Notes: generated by a model not told the origin, from the sequence alone. A DNA stretch of 64,000 bases from Rubrivirga litoralis (GCF_031846415.1 NZ_JAVRHT010000006.1:1-64000); one strand, 5' to 3'; positions 24,729 to 34,284 are shown, counted from the stretch's first letter. Numbers and translations: made by a program.

Positions 24729-27206
24729 ATGTCCGTTTCCCCTGCCCGCCTCTCGCCCGTGCTGACGACCCTGCGGTTCCGCTCCGCCCTCGTGGCGGTG
24801 GCCCTGGCGTTCCTCGTCCTGTCAGACGCCCAGGCCCAGCGCGTGGTGACGAACGTCAACGCCGACTGGGACTACCTCGAGGAGGCCCACGCGGACGTAG
24901 CGGACGCTCTGGCGGCCGACGGCTGGGAGCCCATCTCGCTCCCCCACAGCTGGAACGTGTGGGACACGACCGACATCGTCCCCGGCTATCGCCGCGACGC
25001 GAGTTGGTACCGCCGCACGATCACCGCCCCGCCCGGAGCGGACCGCCGGACGATCCTGTACTTCGAGGGCGCCGCCATGACGGCCGACGTCTACGTCGAC
25101 GGCGCGTACGCGGGCGGCCACGTCGGCGGCTACGTCGGGTTCGACGTCGACCTTACCGACCACGTCACGCCGGGCGCCGAGCACGAGGTGATGGTCCGCG
25201 TGTCGAACGCCTATGACCCCGACCTCATCCCGTCCCAGAAGGCCGACTATTTCCTGTTCGGGGGGCTGACGCGCGACGTCTGGCTTAAGAGTGTGCCGGA
25301 GACCTACATCGACCGCGCCCACGTCCTCACGCCGACGGTGAGCGCCGAGGAGGCCGAGGCTACGGTCCGCGTGCGCCTCGCCGGGGGCGGGGCGGCCGGC
25401 CTCACCGCCGCCGCGCGCCTCGTCGACCCGGACGGCCGGACCGTCGATACGGCGCAGGCCCCGGCCGCGGGCGGGGTGGTGGACCTCGCGTTCGACACGG
25501 TCGCCCGCCCCGCCCTGTGGTCGCCCGACCGCCCCGCCCTCTACTCGGTCGAGGTGGACCTGATGCGGGGCGGGGAGACCATCGACTCGGTGACGGAGCC
25601 GCTCGGGTTCCGGTGGTTCTCGTTCGAGCCCGGCGGCGCGTTTTTCCTCAACGGCGAGCGGCTCCTGCTGCGCGGGACGCACCGCCACGAGGAGCACGCC
25701 GGCTACGCCTCGGCCATGCCCAACGCGCTCCACCGGCGCGACATGGAGATGATGAAGGAGGTCGGCGCCAACTTTGTGCGCCTGGGCCACTACCCGCAGG
25801 ACCCGGTCGTGTACCAGGCCGCCGACAGCCTCGGGATCATCCTCTGGGACGAGCTCCCGTGGAACCGTGGCGGCGCGGGCGGGGCGGCGTGGCAGGCCAA
25901 CACCGAGCGCCTGCTCCGCGAGCAGATCGACCAGAACCTGAACCACCCGAGCATCCTGTTCTGGTCGCTCGGGAACGAGATCTACTGGCTCCCCGACGTC
26001 CCCGGCGGCGACGACCCGGACCTCCTGCGCGCGACGGTCGCGCACCTCGACTCCGTCGCCCACGCGCTCGACCCGTCGCGAATGACGGCCATGCGGAAGT
26101 ACTACGACGGCGACGACCTCGTCGACGTGTTCTCGCCGTCGATCTGGGCGGGGTGGTACTCGGGCGTCTACACGAAGTACGCCGAGGCCATCGAAAAGGC
26201 CCAGGCCGAGTACCCGCACCTCCTCCACATGGAGTACGGCGGGTCCAGCCACGTCGGCCGTCACACCGAGACGCCCATCGACGGCGAGGGGCTCGTGGAC
26301 CCCGACGAGTTCAGCGAGGCCGTGAACCAGGTGGCCGTCGCGAACATCGCCCAGAACGGGGACTGGAGCGAGAACTACATCGTGGACCTGTTCGACTGGC
26401 ACCTCCGCGTCTCAGAAACCATGCCGACGTTCTCGGGCAATGCGCAGTGGGCGTTCAAGGACTTCGGGACCCCGCTCCGCCCCGAGAACGACCTCCCGTT
26501 CGTAAACCAGAAAGGGCTCGTGGACCGGGCGGGGCGGCCGAAGGACGCCTACTACGTGTTCAAGAGCTACTGGACCTCGGCGGTCGAGGGCGACGATCCG
26601 TTCTGCTACATCGAATCCCCGACGTGGACCGAGCGGACGGGGCCGGTGGGCGAGCCGCGCGAGACCAGCGTCTACTGCAACACGGACGCCGCACACCTCT
26701 ATCTGAACGGGGAGAGCCTGGGCATGCATGAGAAGGACATCGCCGCTTTCCCGGCGTCGGGCCTCTCGTGGCAGGTCCCGTTCGTGGAAGGCCCGAACGA
26801 GTTGGTGGCGGTCGGCTTCGTGGGCGGGGCGGAGGTCACGCGCGACTCGCTCGCGGTGTCGTACGCGACCACCCCGCCCGGGACGGCCAGCGACCTCGTG
26901 CTCTCGACCGCCCCGCTCGCAAACGGGAACGTGCTCGTCGTGGCGACGATGCTCGACGCCGAGGGGCGCCGCGTGCTCGACTACGAGGAGCCGGTCTACT
27001 TCAGCCACGACGGCGACGGCGAGATCCTCGTCGACTGGGGGACGCCCACGCGCAGCCAGCGCGTGTCGATGGCGAACGGGCGGGCGGCCATCGAGTTCGT
27101 CCCGACGACTGGCGGCCGGGCGGTCGTGAGCGTGCTGAACCAGGACTTCAAGGGGACCTACCTCGTGGTCCCGGCTTCTGAAATGGAGTCCGTCCAGAGT
27201 CCCTAA
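24729..27206 (+). CDS. GH2 family glycoside hydrolase
   Basis: An 825-residue exported GH2 enzyme (beta-galactosidase or beta-glucuronidase type), signal peptide ending LSDAQAQ. Order of domains: sugar-binding beta-sandwich (SLPHSWNVWDTTD, ASWYRRTITAP), immunoglobulin-like domain, TIM barrel, and C-terminal beta domains. The acid/base Glu is in FWSLGNEIYWL (about residue 417) and the nucleophile Glu probably in LHMEYGGSS (about residue 502). The NEIYWL and HMEYGG contexts resemble uronidase/galactosidase members of marine polysaccharide loci. It is 13 bp from the GH88 gene and the last gene of the kduI operon before the large regulatory gap. Confidence 0.88.
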   Translation: MSVSPARLSPVLTTLRFRSALVAVALAFLVLSDAQAQRVVTNVNADWDYLEEAHADVADALAADGWEPISLPHSWNVWDTTDIVPGYRRDASWYRRTITAPPGADRRTILYFEGAAMTADVYVDGAYAGGHVGGYVGFDVDLTDHVTPGAEHEVMVRVSNAYDPDLIPSQKADYFLFGGLTRDVWLKSVPETYIDRAHVLTPTVSAEEAEATVRVRLAGGGAAGLTAAARLVDPDGRTVDTAQAPAAGGVVDLAFDTVARPALWSPDRPALYSVEVDLMRGGETIDSVTEPLGFRWFSFEPGGAFFLNGERLLLRGTHRHEEHAGYASAMPNALHRRDMEMMKEVGANFVRLGHYPQDPVVYQAADSLGIILWDELPWNRGGAGGAAWQANTERLLREQIDQNLNHPSILFWSLGNEIYWLPDVPGGDDPDLLRATVAHLDSVAHALDPSRMTAMRKYYDGDDLVDVFSPSIWAGWYSGVYTKYAEAIEKAQAEYPHLLHMEYGGSSHVGRHTETPIDGEGLVDPDEFSEAVNQVAVANIAQNGDWSENYIVDLFDWHLRVSETMPTFSGNAQWAFKDFGTPLRPENDLPFVNQKGLVDRAGRPKDAYYVFKSYWTSAVEGDDPFCYIESPTWTERTGPVGEPRETSVYCNTDAAHLYLNGESLGMHEKDIAAFPASGLSWQVPFVEGPNELVAVGFVGGAEVTRDSLAVSYATTPPGTASDLVLSTAPLANGNVLVVATMLDAEGRRVLDYEEPVYFSHDGDGEILVDWGTPTRSQRVSMANGRAAIEFVPTTGGRAVVSVLNQDFKGTYLVVPASEMESVQSP

Positions 27207-27327
27207 TCTGGCCTCGGGAGCGGGGTGGCCGATGGCTTTCTCTATCTGGACGCGTCTTGCGAGCAGAGACAGCGGAGAAGAGCCGAGGCATAGTCGGCGG
27301 GCGGGGCGGCTCCTGTCTGCATCAAAA

Positions 27328-27338
27328 TGAAACGTTCA
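27328..27338 (+). promoter_or_regulatory. LacI-family operator TGAAACGTTCA (TonB receptor gene)
   Basis: Exact copy of the 11-mer lying 3 bp upstream of lacI. It lies about 170 bp before the TonB receptor start. A second half-site TGAAACG reads on the opposite strand at 27364-27370, making a plausible two-site arrangement. Confidence 0.6.
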
Positions 27339-27405
27339 CTGAAATATTAAGGGTGGAAAGGATCGTTTCAGGTAGAGGTGGGACATATAAATGCCCCGGA
27401 TCGCC

Positions 27406-27434
27406 TTGACTTCCTCTTTTGGAAGCCCTACCAT
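27406..27434 (+). promoter_or_regulatory. Sigma70-like promoter of the TonB receptor gene
   Basis: TTGACT (27406-27411), 17-bp spacer, TACCAT (27429-27434). The region around it is visibly AT-richer than the rest of the window. A second TTGACA occurs at 27442-27447 without a good -10. Confidence 0.45.
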
Positions 27435-27453
27435 GAAGGCCTTGACAAGGCAC

Positions 27454-27463
27454 TGAACGTTCA
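27454..27463 (+). promoter_or_regulatory. Palindromic operator TGAACGTTCA
   Basis: A perfect 10-bp palindrome about 15 bp downstream of the predicted transcription start, followed by a further CGTTCA half-site at 27468-27473. Related to TGAAACGTTCA but one base shorter. Position just after the promoter fits repression by a LacI-family protein. Confidence 0.6.
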
Positions 27464-27500
27464 TAAGCGTTCACGCGTTCTGCCGTTCCGCCCCCTTTAG

Positions 27501-30500
27501 ATGCTTCATCCTGTACTGAGCCTCATCCCCATCCCGAAGCGCTTCCGGCTTCGGGGAGCGTGTGCGCTGGCGTTCTGCGCCGTTGCTCTGTTCGGCGTCC
27601 AATCGGCCTATGCTCAGAGTGTTCTGCGGGGCACCGTGATCGACTCGCTGAGCGGGGGCACACTTCCAGGAGCGAACGTACTCGTCCAGGGCACAGCGCT
27701 TGGAGCGGCCACGGACATCGAAGGGACGTACCGAGTCAGCAATATCCCAGCGGGCGACTACACGGTTCGGTTCTCGTACGTCGGGTATGAGACCCGCTTT
27801 GTCCCCGTCTCAATCGCTGATGGGCAGACGGTGATGCTGGACGTGGCGCTCCAGTTGAGCGGGGGGCTTGGGGAAGTCGTCGTGTCGGGCCAGGCCGAGG
27901 GGCAACAGGCGGCCATCAACCAGCAGCTCTCGTCCAACACCATCGTCAACGTGGTGTCGGAGGAGAAAATCCAGGAGCTCCCCGACGCCAACGCCGCCGA
28001 GTCCATTGGCCGGTTGCCAGGCGTGTCGGTTCAGCGCTCGGGCGGGGAGGCGAACCAGATCGTCCTGCGTGGGCTCAGCGGGGCGTTTACAAACGTGACC
28101 GTCGACGGCATCTCGGTCGCGGCAACGGGTACCGAGTCGCGGAGCGTCGACCTTAGTGCGATCTCGCAGGGGACGCTCTCAGGCATCGAGCTCTTTAAGG
28201 CGCTCACGCCGGACAAGGACGCCGACGCCATCGCGGGGAGCGTCAACCTCGTCACGCGGCGCGCGCCGCGTGACCGGCAGATCCGGGTGAACGCGCTTGG
28301 GTCGTACAACGGGTTGGCGAGCGATGTCGGCCAGTACGACACGGACGTCCGCTACGGCGAGCGCTTTTGGGGGGACCGTCTGGGCGTCCAGATCACGGCC
28401 AACCTGGAGCGGCGGAACCGGAGCAACGAGGAGTACGACGTCGGCTATGACAAGGACGTCAACGAGGAGGGGACGACGACGTACTTGCTCGACGACCTCG
28501 ACCTGTCCTACACCGACGAGACGCGGCGGCGGCGCGGGGCCGGGGCCATCCTCGACGTCGACACGCCGGACGGCGGGTTCGTCAAGCTGAGCACGCTCTA
28601 CAATCACACCTCCCGCGACTTTATCGTCTCGTCGCGCAACTACCCCGCGAGCGGGGCGGACGAGTTGTTCTACTCGGCCCGCGACCGGGAGCAGACGATC
28701 AGCCTCCTGACGGGGGCGTTGACGGGCGAGACCTATTTTCTCGGCCTCGAATCGACGTGGGGCCTGTCTTACGCCCGGTCGTCCACGGACAACCCGTTCG
28801 ACTACGAGCTCGTCTTTACCGAGCCATCGGCGACGGACTCCGACGGCAACGTGATCGCCGGGACGCAGGTCGTCCCGAAGGACGTCCGCGAGGGGGATCC
28901 GGAGGACCTCATCCCGTTCGCAGTCAACAACTTCGAGAGCGCTTACCTCTACGGCGCCTTTTTTCAGGAGGAGGAGAGCTCGGACACTGACCTCTCCGCG
29001 TACCTCAACCTCCGGCGGGACTACACCTTCGGGTCGTCGATCGGGGGGCAGATCAAGGTGGGCGGCAAGTACCGCGACAAGAGCCGGACGCGGGACCAGA
29101 GCGAGGTGATCTCGCCCTACTACGTCGAGGCGTTCCCCGGCTACGTCCAACTCGCCGACGGGTCGGTCGTGCCCAAAGACTTTGCGGGGACGATGTTCGA
29201 TGGCCTTCAGCGGTCGGGCAGCCGGATCTTCGCCACCAACTTTATTGAGGCGGATCGTTTTACTGAGGACCTCTACGGCAGCCGGTTCACGCTGAACCCG
29301 GTCCTCGACCGCGACGCCGTCCGTGCGTGGTGGGAGCTCAACCAGAACGGAGTCTCCGACGCCGCCGGACGCGATCCGGAGTACGAGGTCAACGACGAGG
29401 CGCGCATCTTTTTCTACGACATCGCGGAGCGTGTGTCGGCTGGCTACGTGATGAACACGCTCAACATTGGGGAGCGCGTGACGTGGATCGCCGGTCTCCG
29501 CATGGAGCACGAGAACAATGACTACGGCAGCCGCTACTCGCCGACCCAGCTCACCGGCTTTCCGGTCCCGTCGACCAGTTCCATCCGAGACACGTCGTCC
29601 ACGTTTAGCGAGACTGTGTGGCTCCCGAACACGCACCTCCTGATTGAGGCGACAGACTTCATGAACGTCCGTCTAGCGGCGTACCGAGCGCTTGCGCGGC
29701 CGGACTTTAATCAGCGGCTGGCGACAGTCGTGGGCCGGCAGACGAGCACGTTCTTTCCCGGCAACAGTGTCACGCTGGGAAACCCCAACCTGCGGTCGGC
29801 AAGAGCATGGAACTACGAGATCAATACGTCCTTCTACGGGCCGCGAATCGGTCTCTTCTCCGTCTCGGCGTTTTACAAGTCGATCTCTGACTACTACCAG
29901 ACGATCAACAACATCCCGTACAACGGAAACGAGATATTCGAAGAGATCGGCATCGACTACCAGACTCCGTTTGGGGGGAACCGCTTTGTTCTCACGGCCC
30001 CGTTCAACTCGCCACGTGCTACGACGGTCTACGGCATCGAGGTGGAGCACCAGACGAGCCTCGGGTTCCTGCCCGGATTGCTTTCGGGCTTCGTCGTCAG
30101 CTACAACGGGACGCTCCTCCACTCGGAGACGGTCGTGCCGGCCGTGAACATCGAGACCACCTTTATCGAGCGCCCTCCTTTCCCGCCGGTCCCGCAGATC
30201 ACGTACACGCCCGTCGAGACGGATCAGAAGCTCCAGGAGCAGCCGGACTTTATCGCCAACGTGGCTCTCGGCTACGACTACAGGTCCTTCTCGGCCCGCG
30301 TTTCGATGGCTCATCAGGGCGAGTACTTCACCCGGTTCGGCGACGGCGCCAATCGAGATGCGGCTGCCCGGGGTGGCTTTACGCGCTGGGACCTCGCCGT
30401 CAAGCAGGCGGTCAGGCCTGGCGTCATGCTTCTCCTCAACGTCAACAACCTGACGGGCGTGGAGGAGACGCGCTTGCGCATCAACGACGTAATCGGCCGG

Positions 30501-30566
30501 ACCCTCCTCAACGACAGTCAGATCTACGGCACTACCATCGATTTCGGCCTCCGGGTCGATCTGTAG
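27501..30566 (+). CDS. TonB-dependent outer-membrane receptor
   Basis: A 1021-residue outer-membrane receptor for oligosaccharide import. After a signal peptide (ending QSAYAQ) comes a carboxypeptidase-regulatory-like beta-sandwich (about residues 42-120: GTVIDSLSGGTLPGANVLVQG, DIEGTYRVSNIPAGDY), then the plug (VVSEEKIQELPDANAAESIGRLPGVSVQRSGGE) and a 22-strand-type barrel ending in a DFGLRVDL beta-signal with C-terminal hydrophobic residue. The plug resembles the TIGR01782-type receptors of Proteobacteria and relatives more than SusC, and no SusD gene is near. Base composition is less extreme than its neighbours and it lacks strict copies of the iterated GC motif, suggesting recent transfer. 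Confidence 0.9.
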   Translation: MLHPVLSLIPIPKRFRLRGACALAFCAVALFGVQSAYAQSVLRGTVIDSLSGGTLPGANVLVQGTALGAATDIEGTYRVSNIPAGDYTVRFSYVGYETRFVPVSIADGQTVMLDVALQLSGGLGEVVVSGQAEGQQAAINQQLSSNTIVNVVSEEKIQELPDANAAESIGRLPGVSVQRSGGEANQIVLRGLSGAFTNVTVDGISVAATGTESRSVDLSAISQGTLSGIELFKALTPDKDADAIAGSVNLVTRRAPRDRQIRVNALGSYNGLASDVGQYDTDVRYGERFWGDRLGVQITANLERRNRSNEEYDVGYDKDVNEEGTTTYLLDDLDLSYTDETRRRRGAGAILDVDTPDGGFVKLSTLYNHTSRDFIVSSRNYPASGADELFYSARDREQTISLLTGALTGETYFLGLESTWGLSYARSSTDNPFDYELVFTEPSATDSDGNVIAGTQVVPKDVREGDPEDLIPFAVNNFESAYLYGAFFQEEESSDTDLSAYLNLRRDYTFGSSIGGQIKVGGKYRDKSRTRDQSEVISPYYVEAFPGYVQLADGSVVPKDFAGTMFDGLQRSGSRIFATNFIEADRFTEDLYGSRFTLNPVLDRDAVRAWWELNQNGVSDAAGRDPEYEVNDEARIFFYDIAERVSAGYVMNTLNIGERVTWIAGLRMEHENNDYGSRYSPTQLTGFPVPSTSSIRDTSSTFSETVWLPNTHLLIEATDFMNVRLAAYRALARPDFNQRLATVVGRQTSTFFPGNSVTLGNPNLRSARAWNYEINTSFYGPRIGLFSVSAFYKSISDYYQTINNIPYNGNEIFEEIGIDYQTPFGGNRFVLTAPFNSPRATTVYGIEVEHQTSLGFLPGLLSGFVVSYNGTLLHSETVVPAVNIETTFIERPPFPPVPQITYTPVETDQKLQEQPDFIANVALGYDYRSFSARVSMAHQGEYFTRFGDGANRDAAARGGFTRWDLAVKQAVRPGVMLLLNVNNLTGVEETRLRINDVIGRTLLNDSQIYGTTIDFGLRVDL

Positions 30567-30582
30567 GCGCTGATGCGCCTAC
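30563..30582 (+). terminator. Hairpin GTAGGCGC/GCGCCTAC at the receptor stop codon
   Basis: A perfect 8-bp stem with a TGAT loop whose left arm contains the TAG stop of the receptor gene; a T-rich stretch follows (TGTTGTCTCTT). It may reduce expression of the downstream genes relative to the receptor or stabilise the upstream message. Confidence 0.5.
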
Positions 30583-30612
30583 GCCTGTTGTCTCTTACAA
30601 CCCCACCCTCCC

Positions 30613-32358
30613 ATGCGCCATCTTCTACTTTCTTCGACGTTCATACTCGCTGCTTTTGTCACGGCAGATACAGCGGTGGCGCAGACCCAAACCTGTCCGG
30701 CCGATCAGGCCGTCTGCGCTGTCGAGAACGGGCAGCTTCTCAACCGGGTCATCAACCGGGATACCACGGTGACCGGAGAGCGTGCACGGGAGGACCGGGT
30801 GTACCAACTCGCTCGTGACGCCATCTACCTCTACGACGGCAACGTCCGCAACTCGGGGTACCACCTCCGCGTGTTCGGCGCTCCTGGCGACGGCCCGCTC
30901 CCGCAGGTTTATGCCACGGTAAACCAGAACAGCGGCAACGTCCCCGGCGATTGGGTTCGGCAGGAGGGGGACGTGACCTTCCGGGACTTCGCCTTCAGCG
31001 GGATCATCGAGGACCCCGTTCTTAACCCGGACGGCCTCACCATCATCCCGGCGGGCGTCGTCCGAGTGGAGCAGCCGGGGTTCACGCTCACGATCGACGG
31101 GACGGTGTGGTCGAACACGCGCAACCGCTTTGTGCGGGCGGAGTCTGCGCTGAAGGCGCTGTTCCTGACCAACAGCGTCTGGGTCAACAGCGGCTACAAC
31201 GGGCCGAGCGGCGGCAACCTCGGTGTTGGCAAGGCGATTGACCTGCGCGACGGGTCCATCGACTCGCTCGTGATCCGCAACACGACGTTCGCCAACTACA
31301 CGGACCGGATCATCCGGCACCGCGGGAGCACGGGGCCGATCCGCACGATGATCTTCGACCACAACACGATCATCAACGCGTTCTCGTACCACGGGATGAT
31401 GGCGCTCGGGCAGGTCGGTGATAAGATCCAGATCACGAACAACCTGTTCGTGGACCCCTTCGTGGCCGGCGGCGACACGAGCGACGTCGTGCGCCAGAGC
31501 GAGTTCGACGAGTCCGGCGAGGTGTACGCCTCGAACGGGCAGCCCGAGATGTTTTGGGTCTTTACCGAGCCCAGCGGGAACGCCGAGTTCGAAATCGCCA
31601 ACAACGTCTACGTGATCTCGCCGGAGGTCGAGGCCTTCTACGACAGGTTCGGCGACGGCATGGGCAACGACGGCAACCCGGACAACGGGACCGACGGCGA
31701 CAACGACATCCTCGACGAAGGGACGAAGCTCACGGACTTTATCCTGGACCGGATCGAGAACGACGCGGCCGCCTTTGTCGAGGGGGACTTTGAGCTGGTC
31801 AACCGGCCGGCGCCGATGGTGAACCTGGGCGAGTGGTACCGGACGGAGGCCAGGCGCACCAAGGCCACCGAGACGTTCGACCCCGCTACCGACGACTACG
31901 ACCGGAAGACGCTGGCTTACTACCTGGAGTCCGGGGACTTTGACGCCTCGTACCCGGCGTCGGCGAACGCGTACACGGCCGCGACGGGCGGATGCCCGGT
32001 GGGCGACCTCAACTGGTTCCCGACGCGCTACGACGCGTGCACGTTCAGCGTTGCCAACGAGAGCGGGCCGGGCCAGGTCACGGGTGCCGTTCGTCTGTTC
32101 CCGACGGCGCCGAACCCGACGCGCGGCAGCGCCACGGTGACGTACTCGCTCGACCGGCCAGTCGAGGTCGAGGTCACGCTCGTGAACATGATCGGGCAGA
32201 CGGTCGCCACGCTCACGCCGCGCCAGATGCAGCAGGCCGGGACGCACACGCTCCGCTGGGACGGCGCGGCCGGTCAGGCGCTGGCGTCCGGCGTGTACGT
32301 CGTTCGGCTCCAGGCCGGCGACGCCGTCGTGACCTCGCGGATGACCATCGTCCGCTAG
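30613..32358 (+). CDS. Secreted beta-helix protein with T9SS sorting tail
   Basis: A 581-residue secreted protein. It has a signal peptide (ending TAVAQ) and a right-handed beta-helix-like body with repeated short strands and Asn ladders (SLVIRNTTFANYT, IFDHNTIINAF, IQITNNLFVDPF, FEIANNVYVISP). A GCPVGDLNWFP block follows near residue 460. The C-terminal 85 residues are a type IX secretion sorting domain: RLFPTAPNPTRGSATVTYSL, then SGVYVVRLQAGD. Beta-helix folds of this type include PL6 and other lyases, but the PL6 catalytic Lys/Arg blocks are not seen, so it may bind rather than cleave. It has no strict iterated GC motif. Paralogue at 32616. Confidence 0.75.
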   Translation: MRHLLLSSTFILAAFVTADTAVAQTQTCPADQAVCAVENGQLLNRVINRDTTVTGERAREDRVYQLARDAIYLYDGNVRNSGYHLRVFGAPGDGPLPQVYATVNQNSGNVPGDWVRQEGDVTFRDFAFSGIIEDPVLNPDGLTIIPAGVVRVEQPGFTLTIDGTVWSNTRNRFVRAESALKALFLTNSVWVNSGYNGPSGGNLGVGKAIDLRDGSIDSLVIRNTTFANYTDRIIRHRGSTGPIRTMIFDHNTIINAFSYHGMMALGQVGDKIQITNNLFVDPFVAGGDTSDVVRQSEFDESGEVYASNGQPEMFWVFTEPSGNAEFEIANNVYVISPEVEAFYDRFGDGMGNDGNPDNGTDGDNDILDEGTKLTDFILDRIENDAAAFVEGDFELVNRPAPMVNLGEWYRTEARRTKATETFDPATDDYDRKTLAYYLESGDFDASYPASANAYTAATGGCPVGDLNWFPTRYDACTFSVANESGPGQVTGAVRLFPTAPNPTRGSATVTYSLDRPVEVEVTLVNMIGQTVATLTPRQMQQAGTHTLRWDGAAGQALASGVYVVRLQAGDAVVTSRMTIVR

Positions 32359-32379
32359 CGGCCCAGACGCCTCCGAGTG

Positions 32380-32405
32380 CCGCCGGGACGAGGGTGTCCC
32401 GGCGG
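32380..32405 (+). terminator. Hairpin CCGCCGGGAC/GTCCCGGCGG
   Basis: A perfect 10-bp stem with 6-nt loop, 22 bp after the stop of the upstream gene. Unlike most terminator-like hairpins in the window it does not use the iterated GC motif, in keeping with the motif-free island. Confidence 0.5.
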
Positions 32406-32557
32406 TGCCCGCGTCTCAAAACGGGTGTGGCAAGCGAGGTCCCACTTCGCCGCCCCGCCCCGCGCTTCGCGCCGCCCCACGCTGCGTCGCTGGCCGAGAG
32501 CGCCGACGGCTCTCCGCGCTGGGCTTTACCGCCTCGTCTCCTCACAAGACTCTGTCG

Positions 32558-32585
32558 CCCACCCCGCTCGCGAGGGCGGGGTGGG
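32558..32585. terminator. Inverted motif hairpin before the second T9SS protein
   Basis: CCCACCCCGC (32558-32567) pairs with GCGGGGTGGG (32576-32585). It lies in the 257-bp gap between two T9SS-tailed genes. This gap (with a further motif at about 32449) is the only place in 27501-34220 with strict copies of the iterated motif. Confidence 0.4.
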
Positions 32586-32615
32586 CACCCGGAGCGTTCC
32601 CGCTCCCCCCACCTT

Positions 32616-34220
32616 ATGCACGTTGCCATGCCTGACTTTTTCTCCTGCCGAAGCGGACGCGTCCTCATCGCGCTGTTCGCCCTCCTGGCCGCCCCGCTCG
32701 CCGTCGCGCAGTCCGAGCTCGCTGTCGCACCGGGCGTCGGGACGCTCAACGAGACCATTGCGGGCGACATCGACCGCCCCGCCGACCGCGTCTACGTGCT
32801 CGAGCGGGGCGGCTCCTACGCCGTGACCGGCGAGATCACCAACGAGGGCTTCGTCCTCCGGCTGCGCGCAGCGGACGGCGAAGGTCCCCGCCCCGTGATC
32901 TACCCCGGCCCCGAACAGGGCAGCCGCTTTTTCCGGCTCCTCGGTGACGCCTCGTTCGACGGCCTCTACGTCCTCGGCGTGAGGGAGAGCGGGGCGGTGT
33001 CCGGCATCCCCATCGCCGTCCAGGGAGAGGGGCAGCGCCTCGACATCGACGACTCGGTGTTCGAGGGGGCGAGGTCGCGGTTTTTCGAGATCGACGCGGC
33101 GGACACCAGGGTCTACGTTCGGAACAGCCAGTTTCGCAACTTTATTCGGACGGAGATCTTGAGCTCGAATGGTCGCGCCTTCGACTACCGAGACAAAAGC
33201 GCCAAAACGCTCCTGATCGAGAACACGTCGTTCCTCGGGATAAATGGGTACATCGTACGGTACGACGGTCCGGTCATCGAGCGCTTCGTCTTCAACCACA
33301 ACACGGTTCACACGACGAGCAACGAGGTCACGACGAGCTCGCTCGGTACGCGGGTCGTGGAGTACGAGGTGACGAACAACCTGTTCGTGAACGTGCACGC
33401 TCCAGGGCAGGCGCCTGCGGAGCGGCCGGACGGGATCCTGAGCGTCAACGCGTTCGAGGGCTCGGGGTTTTTCGAAGCCGACCGGCAGATCACGATTGCG
33501 AACAACGACCTGTTCACGTCGCAGGACCTCCTGGACTTCTATGAGGAACGAGGGCAGGCCGGCGATCCGCTCGTCCCGTTCCAGCTTATCCAGCCTTCGT
33601 CGCAGGACTTTATCGAGGGGTCCAACGTCGCGACGGCGACCGACAACATCAACGTCCCGGTAAGCTTTGCGGCCCCGCCCTCGCTGGAGGACTATATCGC
33701 GTGGCTCGCCGCCATCCGCGACGGTGCGGCCGAGCCGCCGACGTGGGCGTTCGGCTCGGACAACGCTCTGTTCCCCGCGGAGCAGCCGCTCCCCGAGGAC
33801 CTCTCGTACGGGACGGACAGCCCGGCCTACACGGCGGCCGAGGGCGGCTTCCCCGTCGGCGACCTCAACTGGTTCCCGGAGCGCAAGGCGGCGTGGGAGG
33901 CCGGCGGCGGGGCTGTCCCGACGGAGGGCGGACCGGACGCGAGCGGGTTCGCCCTGCACGGGACGTACCCGAACCCCTCGGCGGGGGCCGTCACGGTCCG
34001 CTTCGACCTCGACGCGCCGGGGACGGTGTCGGCGCGGGTGTTCGACCTGCTCGGCCGCGAGGTGCTGTCCTCCCCGCCCCAGGCGGTGAGTGCGGGGGCG
34101 GGGCAGTTGGTCTCTCTCGACGCCTCGGCCCTCCCGGCGGGCCTATACCTGTACCGGGTGACGGCCGAGACCGGAGGCTCGCTCCGGTCGCAGACCGGCC
34201 GGCTCACGCTCGCGCGCTGA
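32616..34220 (+). CDS. Secreted beta-helix protein with T9SS sorting tail (second copy)
   Basis: A 534-residue paralogue of the preceding protein. ATG 32616 is used; an in-frame ATG at 32628 is possible. Signal peptide ends PLAVAQ. The body repeats the same ladder (IDDSVFEGARSRFFEI, VYVRNSQFRNF, TLLIENTSFLGING, FVFNHNTVHTTS, YEVTNNLFVNVH, ITIANNDLFTS) and the FPVGDLNWFPERK block that also marks the first copy. The T9SS tail shows GTYPNPSAGAVTVRFDL and LPAGLYLYRV. No PL6 catalytic pair is visible. Extracellular binding or cleavage of the acidic polysaccharide is likely from context only. Few iterated-motif copies occur within it. Confidence 0.72.
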   Translation: MHVAMPDFFSCRSGRVLIALFALLAAPLAVAQSELAVAPGVGTLNETIAGDIDRPADRVYVLERGGSYAVTGEITNEGFVLRLRAADGEGPRPVIYPGPEQGSRFFRLLGDASFDGLYVLGVRESGAVSGIPIAVQGEGQRLDIDDSVFEGARSRFFEIDAADTRVYVRNSQFRNFIRTEILSSNGRAFDYRDKSAKTLLIENTSFLGINGYIVRYDGPVIERFVFNHNTVHTTSNEVTTSSLGTRVVEYEVTNNLFVNVHAPGQAPAERPDGILSVNAFEGSGFFEADRQITIANNDLFTSQDLLDFYEERGQAGDPLVPFQLIQPSSQDFIEGSNVATATDNINVPVSFAAPPSLEDYIAWLAAIRDGAAEPPTWAFGSDNALFPAEQPLPEDLSYGTDSPAYTAAEGGFPVGDLNWFPERKAAWEAGGGAVPTEGGPDASGFALHGTYPNPSAGAVTVRFDLDAPGTVSARVFDLLGREVLSSPPQAVSAGAGQLVSLDASALPAGLYLYRVTAETGGSLRSQTGRLTLAR

Positions 34221-34237
34221 GCGCCCCCGCTTCCAGA

Positions 34238-34265
34238 CCGCCCCGCCCCACCACGGGCGGGGCGG
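34238..34265. terminator. Inverted motif pair after a stop codon
   Basis: CCGCCCCGCCC (34238-34248) and GGGCGGGGCGG (34255-34265) with a 6-nt loop, 17 bp past the stop at 34220 and 20 bp before the next ATG. Perfect 11-bp complementarity. Confidence 0.5.
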
Positions 34266-34284
34266 AGGTTCGACCCGACCTCGC

